Shown piece by piece: positions 1 through 11,939 of a stretch of DNA of 64,000 bases; position 1 is the first letter of the stretch; each line of letters begins with the position of its first letter. The notes beneath the pieces are model-generated. The model saw only the letters and a program-made list of their open reading frames with translations, was not told the DNA's origin and made no database searches. Origin of the DNA: Cynocephalus volans (lineage: Eukaryota > Chordata > Mammalia > Dermoptera > Cynocephalidae); assembly GCF_027409185.1 (NCBI RefSeq), contig NC_084466.1, positions 73,886,501 through 73,950,500 of the forward strand. Direction: 5' to 3'. A program made the translations under genes and the position numbers.

Positions 1-889
1 TCCTCAAGCTGTTATCACAAAAAAACAAGATTCCTGGCCACCTACACTGATTGTCATTGAATTCTCATCAGCCAGTTTGTCACAGCCATAGTGCCTTTGG
101 AGATGCCTGGGCAGCCTCTGCAATAGGCAGGTATCAACACCATCCCAATCTAAGGAGTGTCTGCATAACTGCAAGGACATCTACAAAGACAAGCTCCTTC
201 CTTCATAAGCCTACCATTCACCACTGAGAAGAAAAATGCATGTCACATGAGCCAGGCCAGCCCCACAAAACTCCATGAAGAAACATGGATCTTTTTCTCT
301 GTGTCACTTTTCTGTGGCCCTCCTAACCTTCAGTGACCCCGTGACCTCTGTGCTGTTTTCCTATACCCTCCAGGACCTAGAATCTCAACAACAGCCTCAT
401 GATCCCAAAGTTTCCCAATTCCACCCCCACTACCATACGAACATGTCTTTCCTATGTACCTTTCTTGTCAGGGCAAATAACTAGTTAATCTGATAAGCAA
501 GATTGGCGCCTCCCAAACTTTTGTCATTCATCAAACATTCTCATAATTTGGCCTATTTATGAACCCCCTGCACTGTTATTATCCTAATATTTCATTTAAA
601 TTGACTCACTTTTTAAATGTAAATAATTGCTTTAATTTAATTCTAATCAATAATATCTGTGAAATTGCAGGTTTGGTGTATTATTTATTTTAATGCGCAT
701 TAGGTTAAATACATGTGTAAAACTATTAGAATAAAAAATATTCATCCATGTACCACTAAAACCGTGTATCAGTAGTGGTACATTTCTCAAACTTTGGAAA
801 ACAGTTAATTAAATCAAATTAAAATATCAGCTGCTATTGGCCTAAGGAGTCTCCCCTTCTGGATAAGAATTGCATTTCAATAGGAAGGA
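1..889. other. intergenic, nothing recognised
   Basis: AT-rich unique-looking sequence. Short open frames occur but have no recognisable motif, conserved neighbour or splice context. I see no RNA gene or clear repeat here. Confidence 0.5.
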
Positions 890-1110
890 ACAGAACTGAG
901 GTTACTAGATGTGGGAAAGGGGGAGGCGGGTGGTGAGAAATTGGTAAAGGGTCACAAAGAATGATGATGTTTTGTAATGATGAATATACTAACTGCCATG
1001 ATTTGATCATCACATATTATGATTAGGTATTGGTATTCAACTCCCACAAATATATATAATCAATTGTTTCAATTTTTAAAATTGCATTTTAATGAAAACC
1101 TTGAATACTT
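890..1110 (+). repeat. decayed L1 3' end (3'UTR fragment)
   Basis: The order of motifs (a G-rich stretch, then tgatgaatat, then cccacaaatatatataatca, then an A/T-rich end) matches the 3'UTR layout of the clearer L1 tail at 38082-39025, but it is much more diverged. The poly(A) tail is no longer clean. The subfamily is not assignable by eye. Confidence 0.45.
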
Positions 1111-2239
1111 TTTTTTCCTTGACTTTTGACCCAACGGAAAGATAGGAGGAAAATGATGTAGTGAAAGACACACAATTTTTGGAGGTGGAGAGAGCTGGCT
1201 TGTTCTCAGTTTATACAGATCATATTATTTGTTAATATTGCTGTGCCCTGTTCTTTTGAGCCCATCCTCCTGAACCTCAGTCAGATCCAGCTTTGCCCTC
1301 TTCTAGGGCATGGATGTCAGGCCTGGAGCCTCTGGACCCATCAGGATAAAGAAGAAAGGCTTGCACTAGGGGTCTTCAGTGTTTTCCTGAGATTGCACCA
1401 GAAACAGAGATGCCATGCCATGCCCACTCCCCGCTCTGTCCCTTTCTAAGGAAGGATTATACTGCCCCTCTCTACTAACATCAGGGCTGGCATGTGACTT
1501 GCTTTGGCCAATAAAATGTGAGAGGAGGGAACTGGGCTGCTTTTGAGCAGAAACTTTAAGAACTGTCCCAAATTTTCAGAGGCTTGACTTCTACCATGAG
1601 TGACCAGCATGTTAGTCAGCTGGAGCTGTTGGTCAGTGTGTTTTACAAGGGGAATGGACAATACTCTTTAATCCAATGAGTCAATTCAGTGGAAGTTCAT
1701 TAAGAGAACTGTTCTCATTTCATTTCATTAGTGGTTACAGTTAAAATACGTTTAAGCATTCTTTTTTTGTCTGATTATGTTGGATTTCAAAACCAAGTTT
1801 CTAACTACCATATTATATAGATTCATTAAATAGTTTACCAAGTAAAGAACCAAGCCTTGCCTACATTTAAAAAGCAATTCTAACACATGTTCAGTTTTAT
1901 AATATGATCATATTCCCATCTTTTTGTTTTTATTAGGACATTGAGTTTCTGTTATTTTTCTATATGCAATAACTTCTACATTAGAATTTTAGGTCAATTC
2001 TATTTTCATTGACCTTGCTTCCAAAAGTAAATGTCTTCTTCACAACCTATCCCCATTTTCAAAATATAAACCAGCTCGGTTAAATTTTGCCACAGTCATT
2101 GTTTTCAGGAAGCTTGAGTGGGTTGGGGTAACCTATATCAACCTTCTTTGATCCCACCATGTCACTGAATAGAAAACATTTCTCACTCATTATGTACTGA
2201 CCTCCACAAATCCTGTTAAGACAGAACTTCTTTTTTACT
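1111..2239. other. intergenic, nothing recognised
   Basis: No gene, RNA or clear repeat was recognised. Short open frames on both strands look like chance. Confidence 0.45.
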
Positions 2240-2890
2240 TTTCATTTTCAAACATCTTCAACTTAAAGAATAGTTGTATGAAGAGTATAAAGAAATCCTG
2301 AATATCCTACACGCAAAAATCCCATTCAGATTTCTCCAAATATCTCTCTCATAGAAAAAGAATTCAATCCAGGATTATACATTGACCCCAGTTGCCACGG
2401 CTCACTAGTCTCTTTCAGGGTGGAACATTCATAGATCTTTCTTCACTTTCATGAACTTTAGGTTACAGGCAGGTCATTTTGTAGAATGTCCCTCAATTTG
2501 AGTTTGTCTGACATTTCCTCATATTTTAACTTCGATCAGTTGATTAGGAAGATTTCTGTCATATTTCTGCACTGTGAAGTTACATTTCACCCTTAGTAAT
2601 TAGTAAATATTGCATAAAGAGATACTTTGACACTAATAAAATCCCTTCTTCACTCTGCTTTCACCAGTTTTAGCATGACCAATGTTTGTTGTCTGAAGTA
2701 ATTTTTACTATGATGGTTGATAAATGGTTCTTCTCTAATTCCATCATCCGTTCTACATTTATCGGTTGGCATTCTACTGTAAAGAAAAACTTTCTCTTCC
2801 CTTAGTTGTTTGTTTATACCAGTATGGACCCATGTATTATTTTACCATACAAGGAATTTTGTTCCTTTCTGTCAATACTTATTTTGATGT
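2240..2890 (-). repeat. ancient L1M-type 3'UTR, antisense (tentative)
   Basis: The stretch contains phrases typical of old mammalian L1 3'UTR sequence in antisense orientation, for example gtagaatgtccctcaatttg, tttgtctgacatttcctcat, and ttggcattctactgtaa near the end. It is strongly diverged and has no open frame. Assignment to an L1M subfamily rests on recognition of these phrases only. A RepeatMasker run would settle it. Confidence 0.4.
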
Positions 2891-3296
2891 TCGAGTTGTC
2901 CCAGCCCCTTGAAGGCAAAGCCCCTTGAAGACGGCCTCTGCATCTTTTTAACCCCATCATCTGAGCACCCCTTACGTTCTAGTACGAAAGGGTGTTCTGA
3001 GCTCATCTTGTTTTTTTCCTGCCCAGACCTGGGGTCAGCCAATTCTTTAAAGAGTATTGTTTACTTTTAGTGGTTTAGTAAAGAGTTCTCTTCAGAAACC
3101 TAGACCTGAGTGTGAGATGTGTTTATTATTACTGGGGTATCAGTGTGACCAGGTTCTTTCTTTGCATGTGCTTGTTTGGCTTAATTCTAGACGCTGCTCT
3201 AAACAGCATTCCAGTTACCGTACAGTATGACTTCACACAGGGGAGTGTGTGACTTTTGTCTTTTATTTTGTCAGTATGGAAGTTGAACAGATATAG

Positions 3297-3412
3297 GAAA
3301 TAAATGTTCATATATACAAATATACACACACATACATACATACTCACACACGTTTGTGTGTATACATATAATGTGTGTATATAAGTACACACATGCACAC
3401 ACACACACACAC
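3297..3412. repeat. (CA/TG)n-rich microsatellite cluster
   Basis: Alternating purine-pyrimidine DNA: short runs of CA, TACA and TG/TA, ending in an uninterrupted (CA)n at about 3395-3412. A 93-codon minus-strand open frame over it is a composition artefact. Confidence 0.85.
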
Positions 3413-5639
3413 CATGAGTTCACACAGGTACATGCAACTCCAACCCAACACCACAGGGTTCATTCTAGATTTTCCCTTTTCCATATTTGCACCTTCCTTC
3501 ACCAACAGTGAGAAACCTGGCTCCAGGGATCGACAGTAGAATGATTCACTCGCTTAATGCCCCTCATGCCCTCTACAACCTCATTCTGCAGGCCCCAGCC
3601 CCCTAAAATACCCATCTGCGTGGGCTTCACCCTCTGCCCAACTGCCTGCCTACCTGGGGAGAAGGGAGGAAGAGACGAAGGACGGACGGAAAGCAGGGGC
3701 CAGGACAGAACTTTTAATTGCATTCTCCTCCAACCTTTCTCCCATCCACAAATTTTCCCATCTCCTTAAATAGCACCACCACCATGCAGCTGCTCAAACA
3801 AATGCTAGAAGCCATCCTCGTCCTCTCCTTTACATGCACAGTGAACACGTTCTGTTGATGCTCATCCTGCGTGTGTGTCATCCTGCTCCTCTCTGCCTTC
3901 TGTGCTCCCACCACCGTCTCTCATCTGGATTAGTATAAAATTCTCCAAAGTGATAAATCTGCTTCAACTCCTGTCCCCAGGAAGTGTTAGTTGTTGGTCT
4001 AGCTTCAAGCATTAGAAATGAAATATTTCAAAGGATTCCAAAAATGGATTAAATGTGCCAACAAGAAGGAAGTTTATTATACGTGCCATGCCCGAAATAC
4101 ATGGCTTTTCAATGTGATGTTCTCTCTAATAAAATACTTATTCTCGTGCCTGGCTAGCATCCTTAAACTTTTTCACTACCTTCTCTGTTCAAGATCATGT
4201 GTCTTTCTGTTTAAAAAGATCTACACAATTAGGATAAGAACCTAAAAGTAATGGATCAAAACAATAATACAATTCTCAAAATACAGCTGAAAACAATCTG
4301 TTCCTAGACCAAGATTAGTGTGTGTATATCAGGTTTAAGAAGCATATATATGTAATTAATATATATTCAATGTAACTTTTTTGTTATGGTTAGGCCTTCA
4401 AATTAATGATTATTTGTTGCACTAATTTCTTATTTATTCAATTAAAATCATACAAATGCATGAAGAAAAGGAAGAAAGAATAATGTGTACAAATTACAGG
4501 CCTATCAATCTCTTATTTTTCCTCAATTAAAGCTCCTTTTATCTTAAAGGTAGTGGTTTGGAAGTGAGTGTTACTATTCAGAATGAAATGGATGGCCAAC
4601 TTGGATGGTTGGTGGACAGAACATGCACTTCTAATTTCCTGTCTCAGAACAGGCATCCTATTTTTAGCAAAACTCCAGAATGGCTTCCTTCCTCCTTTGA
4701 ACAGTGTTGCAGCATTTGCACTGTAAGTCTTACCATCTTATAAGACAACCCTCCCCAGATGGTATCTATATCTGGCAGCATGATGATTGGAGTCAGTATT
4801 TAATTAATTATGCATATTAAATAACCGCAATCACACATAGAATCTATTACCTGGAATGCTGCTGGGATGCTTACTATTTCAGAATAAAAAGAATGCACAG
4901 ATGTCCCATTTTATTACCTCATTTTCAAGGATAACACTCTAAGTAATTTTAACATTTACTGGAAGTGCAGTTTTTGAGAGTAGATCGGTTTTGCTCTTGT
5001 ACCTAAGATGAAAAACTAAAAGAAAAAGAAATTTGGAGCTCCTTGAATACAAACTTGGTGCTTTGTATAATCTGGACATAATGCTTTATCACATATATCC
5101 CTTGTCTTTCCTTTACCTCAAGATCTAAAAAGTCATTTAAGGGGATAGTAGAGCTTTTTCTGAGAGGGCATTTTAATTTTGTCAAAATATCAACTGTCCT
5201 GTGACCATGACGACAGCTTTCTTACCTCATGCAATTTCTCTGAGCAGCCGTATAAGCCTTAACCAAAGCTTTTGGCAGATTTTAAATTAAATTGCTGTAA
5301 TTCTCTGGTGTTTTTTTTCCTCCACAATTCCTCATGCTGAATTATATGATTGTTATGTGTGTTAGAAAGTGGCTTCCTTTCATTTCCAGGGTAGGATCTG
5401 AGCAGACAGAAATTTGAGCAGCCATTTTACCTGTGGATGCAGGTAGAATCAGAAGAATCTTCCTGTGAATATTGACTATCAGAATCCCATGCCCCTAGAG
5501 ACCAAGTGTGTTACCTTGTGTTGAGGGGCAGACAATAGGCACAGACAGAGGAGATGGGGCTTGCACACATCATCCTTTTTCTCGTTTTCTGTGGATTTGA
5601 AAATTCCATGGTGAGTAATGTCAGCATTGACCCCAGACC
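3413..5639. other. intergenic, nothing recognised
   Basis: AT-rich sequence with short chance open frames. I found no exon-like signals, RNA gene or clear repeat, although diverged repeats are likely. Confidence 0.4.
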
Positions 5640-6000
5640 ATCTAATCCATTCTCACACTGCAGCCTGGATAAGGTTTCCAGACAAATGCACTCATGTCAC
5701 TCTCTGGTTTTAAATTATTTACTGACTCACCACTGTCTTCAGGATAAAGTCCAAATTCTTTAACACAGCTTCAAACTGTTTTATCATTTGTCATCTCCTT
5801 ATGTGACAGGCTTCAGCACTTGCCTGTCCACGCCAGACAAACAGAACAACTACACTCTGTGTAGTGACACCATATTGCTTGCTCTGTTTCTTATCTTCCA
5901 CTCTTCACCAGTCTTCAGTCTGCATCTTACAACTTTGCTCTTTATAGTATCCTATTGTTATCTTATTGTTTTATGTTTAACCCATCTCCCAATTAAACTG
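5640..6000 (+). repeat. possible L2-like fragment
   Basis: The phrase ttcaggataaagtccaaatt, followed by a decayed ctcctt-rich stretch and a later aaactgtgatttcc-like segment, resembles the 3' portion of mammalian L2 LINEs. It is heavily diverged. The call rests on phrase similarity only. Confidence 0.35.
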
Positions 6001-7612
6001 TGATTTCCCTATGCACAGAGATCAGTTCTTATGCTTCTTACTAAATGTCTCATGGAATCTAGAATAATGCCCATTAAACTAGCTATCCCTGTATCTCTTA
6101 CCATATAATGCTTTTAGCTGAAATTTATGTCCTATTGTCTTTGTATCACATCTAGTTTCCCCTGCTACATTCCAGATTTTGGATTCTCCATGACCTAATC
6201 CATGTCTCATTGTTCTTTTGCCCCTAATGTCAGTGATGTATGTGCTATACACACAGAATAAATGTTTTTTGTACTTGATGACAATGATGATTTTGGTTGA
6301 TTTTCCGTGGCAGATACATTTCCAGTCTCAGAAGAGAAAACCCATCTCTTTGCCCAATCATCTCATTAGTAGAGCTCCAGGAACCTGAAAGTTTCATGGT
6401 CCCATTTATTTTTGTATCTGAACTTGAGCATCTCTATCTGGATTCCCAGGGACAGCAGAAAGAACAACATTTCCACCATGGAACATTTACCTGTAAAGGA
6501 TTATTTTTGCAGTGAGGAGCACAAATCTTTGCTTAACTCAGTCTCTGTATAGCAGAAGGCAAGCGGTATTTAATTATCCCAGCTGCTGATGCTTCCTTGT
6601 AATTATTGTATTTATTTTAAGATTTACAGCTGTAAAGAATACTTTAAGAAATGATATCCTAGAACTCTGCTGAGGTCCCAAGATATTGGGATTAAATTTA
6701 TGATTATTAATGTTCACATGCCAACAGCCTAAGATAATAAACCCTACCTTCGCTCTATTGCTAGGTTATCACAGGATCTAAAATTACTTGTCCTACACTG
6801 AGCAGTTAAGATTCACAACCCCCTTGCCCTATACTCAAGACCTCACCTTCTCTAGCTACATAAGCCCTTGTGGAGGAGACAAGCAGATGCAGACTGTGCT
6901 TACCCCACAGAGCATGACTGCAATGGCAACTCAATCCTTCTATTGATGAGAATTTGTCCAGAAATCCTTGGTCAGTATTATTATCAGTATACTATAATGA
7001 CAATATCTGCAGTTATCTATAGAACTGTTAATTCTTTTTACTTTTAATTGCCCTGTAATTTCTAAAGACCTGAAGACCTAGGTTCCTGGCCTTGCCTAAA
7101 ATGAGAGCAAGGTATAACTTGACCCCTCTCTATCCTCATGCCTTCCACTTTCCAATCAATTATGTAATAATGAGAAGAGAAGCAAGTTGTCCAATATTGC
7201 AGCATTGCACAACTCCAGTGGCACCCCTGATGTACAGCACAGGATACTGTACAATGTGAATTACACTCCCTCAACTTGGGCAACATGGCTGATGCAAACA
7301 TCTCTTTTCTCCAGTGAGGTAACCTTCAGGGTGCTGATCGTGGGATTCAGAACCAGACTCTGAAAATGTATGCAGAATAAGGACTCTGAAATCTAACTTT
7401 TTTCAGATTAACAATTGCATTTTCCCATGCACTAGGTTTATCAGACTTACTGCAAAAGTAACAGGTAATAGGAAGAAATATAGAGCTGACCCTGAAAATT
7501 GATCAGTACTGGTCAGTGCAGTGATATTAACATGCTAGCAGGGACAGGTGGGACTGATGTATGCAATTTAGGTGTGTGATTGCTTAGGGAGTCAAAAGAA
7601 ACCCAACAGTGA
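6001..7612. other. intergenic, nothing recognised
   Basis: No coding, RNA or repeat signal strong enough to name. Confidence 0.4.
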
Positions 7613-7614
7613 CA

Positions 7615-7790
7615 AAGTATTGACTGTGTATCAGGCAGCTTAATGTGTATTATCTCATTAAATATTCACAACAACTCTGTAAGCAAGGCAGAGTTATTTC
7701 TATTTCAATGTTGATGAAACAGACTCAGAAAGTTAAAAGAACTGGCACAAGCTCTCACAGCTTTTTCCACAACATCACATTGTCACTCTA
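7615..7790 (-). repeat. MIR SINE, antisense
   Basis: Read on the plus strand it shows the reverse complement of the MIR core and tail: a gtgtatcaggcagctt-type start, then tattatctcattaaatattc, acaacaactctgtaagcaag, and gatgaaacagactcagaaag. The family is an ancient tRNA-derived SINE, so the divergence is expected. Confidence 0.7.
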
Positions 7791-7812
7791 GAAAACAGAG
7801 TATACCCTATTG

Positions 7813-7894
7813 CAGAGCTGTTCAGTAGAAATATAATGCAGACCATGTATGTAATTTAAAATTTTCCAGTAGTCACATTTCAAAAAGTAAAAAT
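7813..7894 (+). repeat. unnamed ancient repeat, 5' part
   Basis: The phrase ttcagtagaaatataatgca followed by gtagtcacatttcaaaaagt is the start of an old, widespread mammalian repeat. A later part of what seems to be the same family (ccaaaatatt, gacatataatct) lies at 39292-39358. I cannot name the family with certainty. Confidence 0.4.
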
Positions 7895-7998
7895 AGGGCT
7901 CGCCAGTTAGCTCAGTTGGTTAGAGCACAGCCTTATAAAACCAAGGTCACAAGTTCAGATCCTCATACTGACCAGCTTCCAAAAAAGAAAAAAAAAAG
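7895..7998 (+). repeat. tRNA-Ile-derived SINE (CYN-like)
   Basis: The head resembles tRNA-Ile: box A region ttagctcagttggttagagc, then an anticodon-loop-like cttataaaaccaaggtcaca, and box B gttcagatcctc. An A-rich tail follows. An imperfect flanking duplication around aaaagta is visible. The match to the colugo CYN SINE family is from knowledge of that family. It is a retroposed SINE, not a functional tRNA gene. Confidence 0.75.
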
Positions 7999-8508
7999 TA
8001 TAACTAGGAGGCAGACATAAGCAATATGGTAGAATAGAACTTTCTAACACTCAACTCCCCCACACCCCCTGCCACACACACAGAGAGACAATAGAACAAC
8101 TATCCGTGCATGGAAATACCTTCACAAGAGCTAAGGAAACCAAGTAAGAGATTATAGCACCTGGGTACAGCACAGAAATAAGAAAAGATGTATTGAAAAG
8201 TGTAGAAAGAACAGTTTCACATCACCTACATCATTCCTCCCCCAACCCCAAGCAGCATAGAGAGAGATGCCCTCTATGTGGAGGAAGGAGAAAGAAGTAA
8301 GCACTAGTAAAACCCATTGCCAAGCAAGCCCCCACAGCCCCAAGCTTCAGGCTGGTAACCACAGACTGAGCCTCAAGGCCTGCCCCAGCAAAAATATTAG
8401 AATTATAGAAGTTGAAGAAGGCAGAGAGAGAGACAAAGGGCCAGAAACTTATTTAAAGAAACAATAGCAGAAAACTTTCCAAATCTGTAGAATGACATAA
8501 TATCTAGG
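7999..8508 (+). mobile_element. ancient L1, 5'UTR and first part of ORF1
   Basis: It begins with a decayed L1 5' end (gcaatatggtagaatagaac), continues through an old-type short 5'UTR (cttcacaagagctaaggaaa), and reaches ORF1 sequence (gcagaaaactttccaaatct). The element resumes at 8939-9226 and again at 16047-17932, so it is the host of two later insertions. No intact frame remains. Confidence 0.7.
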
Positions 8509-8933
8509 TGTAGTGGATTGAATTATATCCCCCCAAAACTCCCTGAAGCTTGAATTGTGTCCCCAAGTTTTACATATTAAAAACTTAGCCCCCACTGTGA
8601 CTGTTAAGAGGATGGGAAATCCTATTATGGTAATTGAAAGGTGGAGCCCTGAGGAAGTGCTTGGATTGTAGGACCCTGCAGTAGTGAATGGATTAAAAAT
8701 GGTGGTCAAGGCCATGGTTCTGAGGGCTTTAAAAGAAGAGAAGAGTCTGTCTCTCTCTCTCTCTCTCTGATTCCACCATCTTGCAATGTGGGACCCCTGG
8801 GTCACTGTTGCCACCACCAGATGGACTTTGGATTTCCCAGCTTCAGAAACTGTAAGCAATAAATTTTGTTTTTCTTTATAAATCACCCAGTCTCAGGTAT
8901 TTCTGTTACAGCAACACAAAAAGGACTAATACA
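8509..8933 (+). mobile_element. solo LTR, MaLR-like (MLT1/MST/THE1 type)
   Basis: A 425-bp unit begins TG and ends CA, and is flanked by a 5-bp repeat ctagg (8504-8508 and 8934-8938) as expected for an LTR. Inside are ctttggatttcccagcttca, a gcaataaattt polyadenylation region, and a caacacaaaaaggactaata end, all typical of MaLR LTRs. A short (CT)n run lies at 8749-8769. It interrupts L1 ORF1, so it is younger than that L1. Confidence 0.75.
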
Positions 8934-8938
8934 CTAGG

Positions 8939-9226
8939 TATAGGAAAGTCACAGGTCTCCAATCAGATTCAATCCAAACAGGACTACATCAGACATACTA
9001 TAATCAAGCTATCAAAAATCAAAGAAGAAGAGAAGATCCTGAAAGTGGCAAGAGGAAAAAAGCAAATCACAGATGAGGGAGTTCCAATAACGCTAACAGC
9101 AGACTCCTCAGCAGAAACCTTTTGCCACCAAAGACTGGGATGATACATTCAAAGTGCTAAGTGAAAAAAAAACCGCCAACCAAAAATATTTTACTTGGCA
9201 AACTGTCCTTCAGAAATGAACGTGAA
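8939..9226 (+). mobile_element. ancient L1, ORF1 C-terminal part (continued)
   Basis: Decayed L1 ORF1 sequence that in frame would read as the RNA-binding and C-terminal region (near atcaagctatcaaaaatcaa and gaagatcctgaaagtggcaa). It stops at the young L1 inserted at 9227 and continues at 16047. Confidence 0.75.
9212..9226 (+). repeat. target-site duplication, left copy
   Basis: agaaatgaacgtgaa here matches agaaatgaaggtgaa at 16032-16046 in 14 of 15 positions. The pair brackets the young full-length L1 exactly and fixes its ends. Confidence 0.9.
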
Positions 9227-10773
9227 GGAGGAGTTTCAAGATGGCAGTGGCTGCGGTGGTTGGCGCGGAGTAGCAGAGGTGGAAAAGGCGGCCACTGGGC
9301 CTCAGGCAGCCGGGAAACTTGTGGACCTTCCTCTTGCCATCTCTTAAGGGAGGACCACTGCTACTGGCTGGTCGTGGGGGGTGACCGCCACTTTGCCCCC
9401 GGCAGGAGAGGCTGCCTCATTTACAGGCAACAGCTTTGAAGTGTGGAGCAGGAAAAGAACTGTTTCTTAGCTGCAAAAGCGAGTCTCGAATCAGGGAACA
9501 CGGCACCAGGGCTGCTGTGGATGCAGCCAGGATCCCGGAGGCCGGGGTCGCGCTGAAGGCGGCCAGCTGCCCGATTCAGGATTCGAGATTTCAGGCCAGC
9601 ATTAAAGAAGATTCCTGGGAGCGCCCGAGCCGCGCCACGACTGAACAGCCCAAGGCGGCAGCAGCCGAGAAAAGGGAAGACGACAAACCAGAGACAGAGA
9701 GTGAACACCTGACCTGGCACAACCCTGTGAGTGACCCCGGGCTCAGATCTGTTCGGGGAGATTACGCCCACCCGGCTCCCGCCTGCACCACCAGGCCACT
9801 CACCGCCCCGGGGCTGCCTCCATTTTCCCAGGTGCTCGCAGCCCCGCCCAGCTCGGCCATCACTGAGCCCTCCCACTTGCTTGGCCTGGCACGGGGCTTT
9901 CTAGAGCCTGCAGGCTGGCCTCCCCTCCCACTCCCTCCACGGTTCTCTGGTGGGGCTGGTGGCGGGGGGAGTCCCCAGCCAGTGTCAGGAGGGCAAGGAA
10001 GTACAGGCGGGCCGACTGTCACTCCACCACACCCTGGACTCCGGCCCCCAGTAAACTTCCTGTTACTGGGAGGCAGATACCATCTCTGCAGCCACCAGTT
10101 CGGAAAAAAGCCTAACCAATTTCTGGTTAGGAATAGTGTGGTAGGAGAGTTCCCAGGTCCACTTGAACCTGCCGGAGAGCTGGCTGCAGGTGGGCGCTAG
10201 ATTCGGTCTATGCCGGGGGGATACAAAGGTGAACAAGCCCCGAGAGAGATCTACACAGTGCTACAAAGGCACCCAGAGAGACCGGTCGTCTGTGCCTAGA
10301 AGAAACCTGGTAGACTTCCTGGGCGAGGTGGTGCCGAGCAGGGTCTTGAAGGCCCAGCTGATAGACAAGGGTTGCAGAAGACACGCCCCAGCCCAGCACA
10401 GTGCACACAGAGTGGGGAGACGTGCGACCTAGGAGGCGGAGACTTGACAGAAAGCACACACCCGGTGGGGGAGCCACTGCACGATCCAACAGCCTGGGCC
10501 AGAGCACAGGGAACAGGGAGAAATCCTGCACAAGAAGTGAAAGCTCAACAGAGATCACACACCCTGTGGTACGTGATCCACCAGCCCAGCAGAGTCCAAG
10601 CTGACCAGAATGGTGGCTCCCCGGAGAAGCCCAAGACCCGAGGCAACCACACACACAAGGCACTAGAGGCCAACTGAGCAGTCACGGAGGGAGCCATAAG
10701 AAATTGGCAACCACAGCAACATCCTAGTCAGTCATCAGTCTCAAACCGGTGGTCTGTGAAACCCCCTGCCACA
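9227..10773 (+). promoter_or_regulatory. L1 5'UTR with internal promoter
   Basis: About 1.55 kb, GC- and CpG-rich compared with its surroundings, at the 5' end of the young L1. In this family the 5'UTR carries an internal RNA polymerase II promoter. The caagatggc at 9237-9245, 11 bases from the 5' end, matches the YY1 site found at the same place in primate L1, where it helps set the start site. A 254-codon sense frame with a TTG start (9436-10200) lies within the 5'UTR. Confidence 0.75.
9237..9245 (+). promoter_or_regulatory. YY1-like site in L1 5'UTR
   Basis: caagatggc, beginning at base 11 of the element. Its position and sequence agree with the initiator-proximal YY1 site of human L1. 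Confidence 0.6.
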
Positions 10774-11752
10774 ATGAATACACACCAAAAAAAAGATACC
10801 AGAAATACAAAAAATCAAGAAAGTACACCACCAAAAGTTAATAAATCTCAAACTCTAGATCCTATAGAACAAGAAGCCCTTGAAATGACTGACAAGGAAT
10901 TTCGAGTGATAATTCTAAGGAAACTGAATGAGATACAAGAAAACTCAGCTAGACATCATGATGAAACGAGGAAAAGTATACAGGATCTGAAAGAGAAAAT
11001 GTACAAGGAAATCAATGTCCTGAAAAAAAATGTAGCAGAACTTGCTGAACTGAAGAAGTTATTCAGCGAAATAAAAAACACAACGGAGAGTTTAACCAGC
11101 AGGCTTGTCGAAGTTGAAGAGAACCTCTGAACTTGAAGATGGGCTGTTTGAAATAACACAAGCAGACAAGAAGAAAGAAAAAAGAATCAAGGACATTGAA
11201 GAAAATCTGAGAGAGATATCAGACAACCTCAAGCGCTCAAATATCCGAGTCAAGGGTATTCCAGAAGGGGAGGAAAATGGAGATTCCATTGAAAACATAT
11301 TCAACAAAACAGTGGCAGAAAACTTCCCAGGTATAGGAAAAATCACAGATCTTCAGATCCAGGAAGCTCAACGATCTCCAAACGTATTCAACCCAAAAAG
11401 GCCTTCTCCAAGACATGTCATAGTCAAATTGGCAAAACTCAGAGACAAAGAGAGAATCTTAAAAGCTGCAAGAGAGAAGCGTCAAATCACCTATAAGGGA
11501 GCCCCAATCAGGCTAACATCAGACTTCTCATCACAAACCCTAAAAGCTAGAAATGAAAGGGATGATATATTCAAAATACTAAAAGACAAAGATTGCCAGC
11601 CAAGAATACTCTACCCTGCAATGCTATCCTTCCGAAATGAAGGGCAAATAGTATATTTCTCAGACAAACAAAAACTGCGGGAGTTCACTACCACACGACC
11701 ACCCTTACAAGAAATTCTCAAGGGAGTATTGGGTTTGGATCCTGAAAAATAA
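10774..11752 (+). pseudogene. L1 ORF1 (RNA-binding nucleic-acid chaperone), frameshifted
   Basis: The ATG at 10774 opens a Lys/Glu-rich frame that is first disordered and then heptad-rich coiled coil (roughly residues 45-120), ending at a stop at 11130. The same protein continues in another frame from about 11105 to 11752, with the RRM-like and C-terminal domains (motifs such as SNIRVKGIPEGEE and SPRHVIVKLAKLRDKERILK). A single frame change between about 11105 and 11130 explains the break. The expected product is about 325 residues, normal for ORF1p, which forms trimers on L1 RNA in the cytoplasm. Because of the frameshift no full-length protein is expected. Confidence 0.9.
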
Positions 11753-11939
11753 CTACCACTGCCATAAAAACCCAAGAAAAATCAATACCCACTAGTATAA
11801 TAAAAATGGCATCCATGAAGAGAAAACAAGCAAACAAAAACACTATCTACAACCTAAGGAACCAACAAACACGGAAACCAAACAGTAAATCAGAAAGCAA
11901 GGAACAAAAGACACCTAAGACAACCTAACAACCAATAAA

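Noticed and set aside
2960..3000. Possible large-subunit rRNA fragment (ctagtacgaaaggg)
   Set aside because: Only about 14 bases match, and the flanks do not align to rRNA.
7895..7998. Possible functional tRNA-Ile gene
   Set aside because: A-tail, broken stems and several similar copies show a tRNA-derived SINE.
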